Shown here piece by piece: positions 62,091 to 64,000 of a DNA stretch of 64,000 bases (its first letter is position 1; each line of letters begins with the position of its first letter). Source of the stretch: Treponema sp. (lineage in GTDB: Bacteria; Spirochaetota; Spirochaetia; Treponematales; Treponemataceae); the NCBI GenBank assembly GCA_016281495.1, contig JAEEIU010000038.1, positions 124,001 to 188,000 of the forward strand, given 5' to 3'. A program made the translations under genes and the position numbers. The notes under the pieces were generated by a model that saw only the letters and a program-made list of their open reading frames with translations, was not told the origin of the DNA and did no database searches.

Positions 62091-63899
62091 TTAAAATGAT
62101 TCTTTAAAAGCCGTATGAGAAGGATAATCTAGAACAATGTAGTAATCATCCTTGTATACCTCCTTTCCAGCTTTTACGGATGAATCTTCCATATTTATTG
62201 AATACTGCTCGGTCGACAGCAAAAGAAATATGTGCTCATCATTTTTATAATCTCCATAATATCTTTCCGGTGTAAGCCATTTATCATATTTATACTCTTT
62301 TGTAATAACATCACCACTTTTAAACAGATTTCCAACTTCAACTTTCCCATCGGTTAAATAAGTTATTACATTAGCATTCCAAAAAGTCGCATAACCAAAG
62401 GTGTAATTGTTTTCCAAGTATTCGGACACAGCATGCATTCCCTTATTTTCATCTGTTGTAAACTGATGTTGAAGAGTTGCGAATGTAGAAGAAAGAATTA
62501 CAACTGACAGTATGACTCCGACAGCATACCGTTTTAATCCAGATATTTTTTCATTATCCAGTAAAATAGCGGAACAAGGGAAAAACAGTAGTAGTATCGG
62601 GTAATAATACCGGCTTATAAACTCAGTATGAAGATATACAAAGGTATTGAATAGGTAGCTGGAAATAAAATAAATCACCAAAATTTTCTGTCCGTTTGAT
62701 AATTTATTTTTCAATGAATATATGATTAACATTATAAAAAGAATTATAAGTAAATAAACAAGAACATTTATTATTCCATTAGGTGTAAAGACTGCAATAT
62801 GATCAATATAACCGAAAAACTCTAGAACTGAGTGTATAATATCACTTATTCTTACATCACCATACCCACAAAAAGATATGTCATTCCATTGTGAAAATGA
62901 AAATAGCGGTTGAAGGATAACATTGTTGCATACATAACCAAAACCAGAGATAAACAAACCGAGAACACTATATTTTATTATTTGTGTATTCTTCCAGAAT
63001 GCGTTAAAATTGTTAATCATACAATTCTGATCTTTTTCAAGACATTTATCTATTATCATTATCAGTGCAAGTGGGAAAACAAAAATCATTATATATCTGA
63101 TTGAAGATAGTCCTGATAGGAAGGCCCAAATGTAAAAGAAGACAACAAGAAGCTTTTTGTGTTTCCTGTTAGTATCCGTAACAACTCTAATAAATGTTCC
63201 AATATAGATTAGATTAAAAACAACATGAGGAATATAGTATGTCCCCCATGAACCTACATACCAAGCCATTTCGGAAAATGGAAGCACTGCAAGCACACAT
63301 ATAAGATACTTAACCCAAAACCTTTTTATTCTTATCTGAGTCAAAACATAGTAAACAGCAAAAAAAAGAATAGCCATCGAAAAAAAGGTTGTAAACAATT
63401 TCGCTATGTTCCAATTATCAGTAAAAATGAAAACAGGAGCAGTTATTAGCTGTGTATTGAACAGCCTTATCTCTGTTGAATAATTCCATGTCCTTGGCCA
63501 AAAGCTTTTTTCTTTAACACATTCTTTTGCAAGTAATAATTCAGATGCCAGATCCGAATTAACATGCTGCTTTGTGGCTACGGCAGTGCAGTATAACACA
63601 CAAAAAAGAACACTCGCAAAAAAAACAGATATAATTACTATTTTAGATTTATCTGTAAATTTATGAAAGAAAAGTGCTGTTGCCACTATTGAGACAAAAG
63701 CAGGGATAAGAAAAAAAGATTCTATTGTATGAAGCCATTTATCCAAATCAAAAGATCGATGGAAAATTTTTTCCGACAAAAAGGCATAAGCCAAATCAAT
63801 AAAACTACGTGAAAAACATATTAGAATGGCTCCCACTATAATACACAAAAAAGAAAAGAACATGAAAACTAAACTTTGTTTTTTTGTAAAATAATTCAT
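62091..63899 (-). CDS. Polytopic glycosyltransferase-like membrane protein
   Basis: 602 residues with about 12 hydrophobic helices and a soluble C-terminal domain of ~110 residues (DSSVKAGKEVYKDDYYIVLD). Near residue 125, NSDLASELLLAKECVKEKSF resembles the acidic first-loop motif of GT39/PMT-type lipid-linked sugar transferases. AAGGAG is 7 bp before the ATG. Very AT-rich: line 62701-62760 has 7 G/C in 60. It follows a truncated membrane protein at 26 bp, so the two form an operon that enters from the right. The substrate is unknown. Confidence 0.75.
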   Translation of the reverse strand: MNYFTKKQSLVFMFFSFLCIIVGAILICFSRSFIDLAYAFLSEKIFHRSFDLDKWLHTIESFFLIPAFVSIVATALFFHKFTDKSKIVIISVFFASVLFCVLYCTAVATKQHVNSDLASELLLAKECVKEKSFWPRTWNYSTEIRLFNTQLITAPVFIFTDNWNIAKLFTTFFSMAILFFAVYYVLTQIRIKRFWVKYLICVLAVLPFSEMAWYVGSWGTYYIPHVVFNLIYIGTFIRVVTDTNRKHKKLLVVFFYIWAFLSGLSSIRYIMIFVFPLALIMIIDKCLEKDQNCMINNFNAFWKNTQIIKYSVLGLFISGFGYVCNNVILQPLFSFSQWNDISFCGYGDVRISDIIHSVLEFFGYIDHIAVFTPNGIINVLVYLLIILFIMLIIYSLKNKLSNGQKILVIYFISSYLFNTFVYLHTEFISRYYYPILLLFFPCSAILLDNEKISGLKRYAVGVILSVVILSSTFATLQHQFTTDENKGMHAVSEYLENNYTFGYATFWNANVITYLTDGKVEVGNLFKSGDVITKEYKYDKWLTPERYYGDYKNDEHIFLLLSTEQYSINMEDSSVKAGKEVYKDDYYIVLDYPSHTAFKESF

Positions 63900-63925
63900 A
63901 AACGCTCCTTACAATACTAACTTCT

Positions 63926-64000
63926 CTATATAACATAAATTATTATCCCAGCCAGGATAAGAACAATGGCAAGATACTGTTTCAAAGATATTTTTTCTTT
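63926..64000 (-). CDS. C-terminal end of a membrane protein cut by the window edge
   Basis: On the minus strand an open frame enters from the right edge and reads LKQYLAIVLILAGIIIYVI before a TAG at 63926-63928. The hydrophobic tail is like the last helix of EamA/small-multidrug-type or ArnE-like flippase subunits. Only 24 residues are seen, so the identity is open. It is 26 bp upstream of the glycosyltransferase-like gene. Confidence 0.5.
   Translation of the reverse strand, partial: KEKISLKQYLAIVLILAGIIIYVI

Overview
The window looks like the chromosome of a host-associated Treponema-like spirochaete. The main supports are the rpsB-tsf-frr-uppS-cdsA-dxr-rseP cluster without pyrH, BspA/TpLRR-type leucine-rich repeats, an eukaryote-type isoleucyl-tRNA synthetase, many short-lipobox lipoproteins and a 7TM chemoreceptor. 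The species cannot be fixed from the sequence alone. Both edges cut genes: an acidic protein enters at base 1 and the tail of a membrane protein leaves at base 64000.

Layout. Bases 1-7,300 hold a truncated acidic protein with a possible GGDEF-like C-terminus, convergent with a minus-strand unit ileS > lipoprotein > uracil phosphoribosyltransferase-like > TPR lipoprotein. Bases 7,300-16,300 hold a small unknown protein, an outer-membrane barrel protein whose promoter predicts a leaderless mRNA, and minus-strand genes for an LRR protein, a YkpA/YbiT-type ABC-F ATPase, a DEAD-box helicase, an RNA methyltransferase and HU. Bases 16,400-16,790 carry three tRNAs (Val-UAC, Pro-UGG, Val-GAC), the last enclosed by a leader/trailer helix ending in a T-tract. 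Bases 16,900-21,400 pair a GH3 glycosidase with a chemoreceptor built as lipobox, putative sugar-binding domain, seven membrane helices and MCP domain. Bases 21,400-25,800 hold SufU, a DUF4097-like lipoprotein, a histone-H1-like protein, a strong candidate small RNA gene, two exported proteins and tRNA-Arg. Bases 25,900-34,900 hold maf and the translation / isoprenoid / phospholipid / site-2-protease cluster.

The main accessory region lies at 35,098-41,504, just after tRNA-Leu. It is a complete, AT-rich type II-C CRISPR-Cas9 locus: a minus-strand tracrRNA, cas9 (1059 aa), cas1, cas2 and an array of 15 repeats (36 bp) with 14 spacers (all 30 bp). A hicAB toxin-antitoxin pair follows. Read on the minus strand, every repeat carries a -35 (TTGACT) and a -10 (TATAAT), so each crRNA should have its own promoter, as described for Neisseria. 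Predicted starts leave 24-nt guides. The rightmost repeat has lost its tracr-pairing end but kept both promoter boxes. The leftmost end runs into a structured terminator. The hicA promoter is back-to-back with the first array promoter and has a perfect palindrome between its -35 and -10.

Bases 41,500-50,300 hold two RluA-family pseudouridine synthases, a PLP-binding YggS protein, RsmA, a ComEC-like channel without its nuclease domain, a PilZ protein, a CPBP protease, an exported barrel-like protein, a REP-like intergenic element and tRNA-Gly. Bases 50,380-57,920 form a plus-strand operon of two large fibronectin-III lipoproteins, a small lipoprotein and an exported protein, probably a cell-surface assembly. 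Bases 57,950-59,870 hold rnc, acpP, rpmF and coaD. The end carries rmlD and rmlB (dTDP-rhamnose), then an abrupt switch to very AT-rich DNA with a polytopic glycosyltransferase-like protein.
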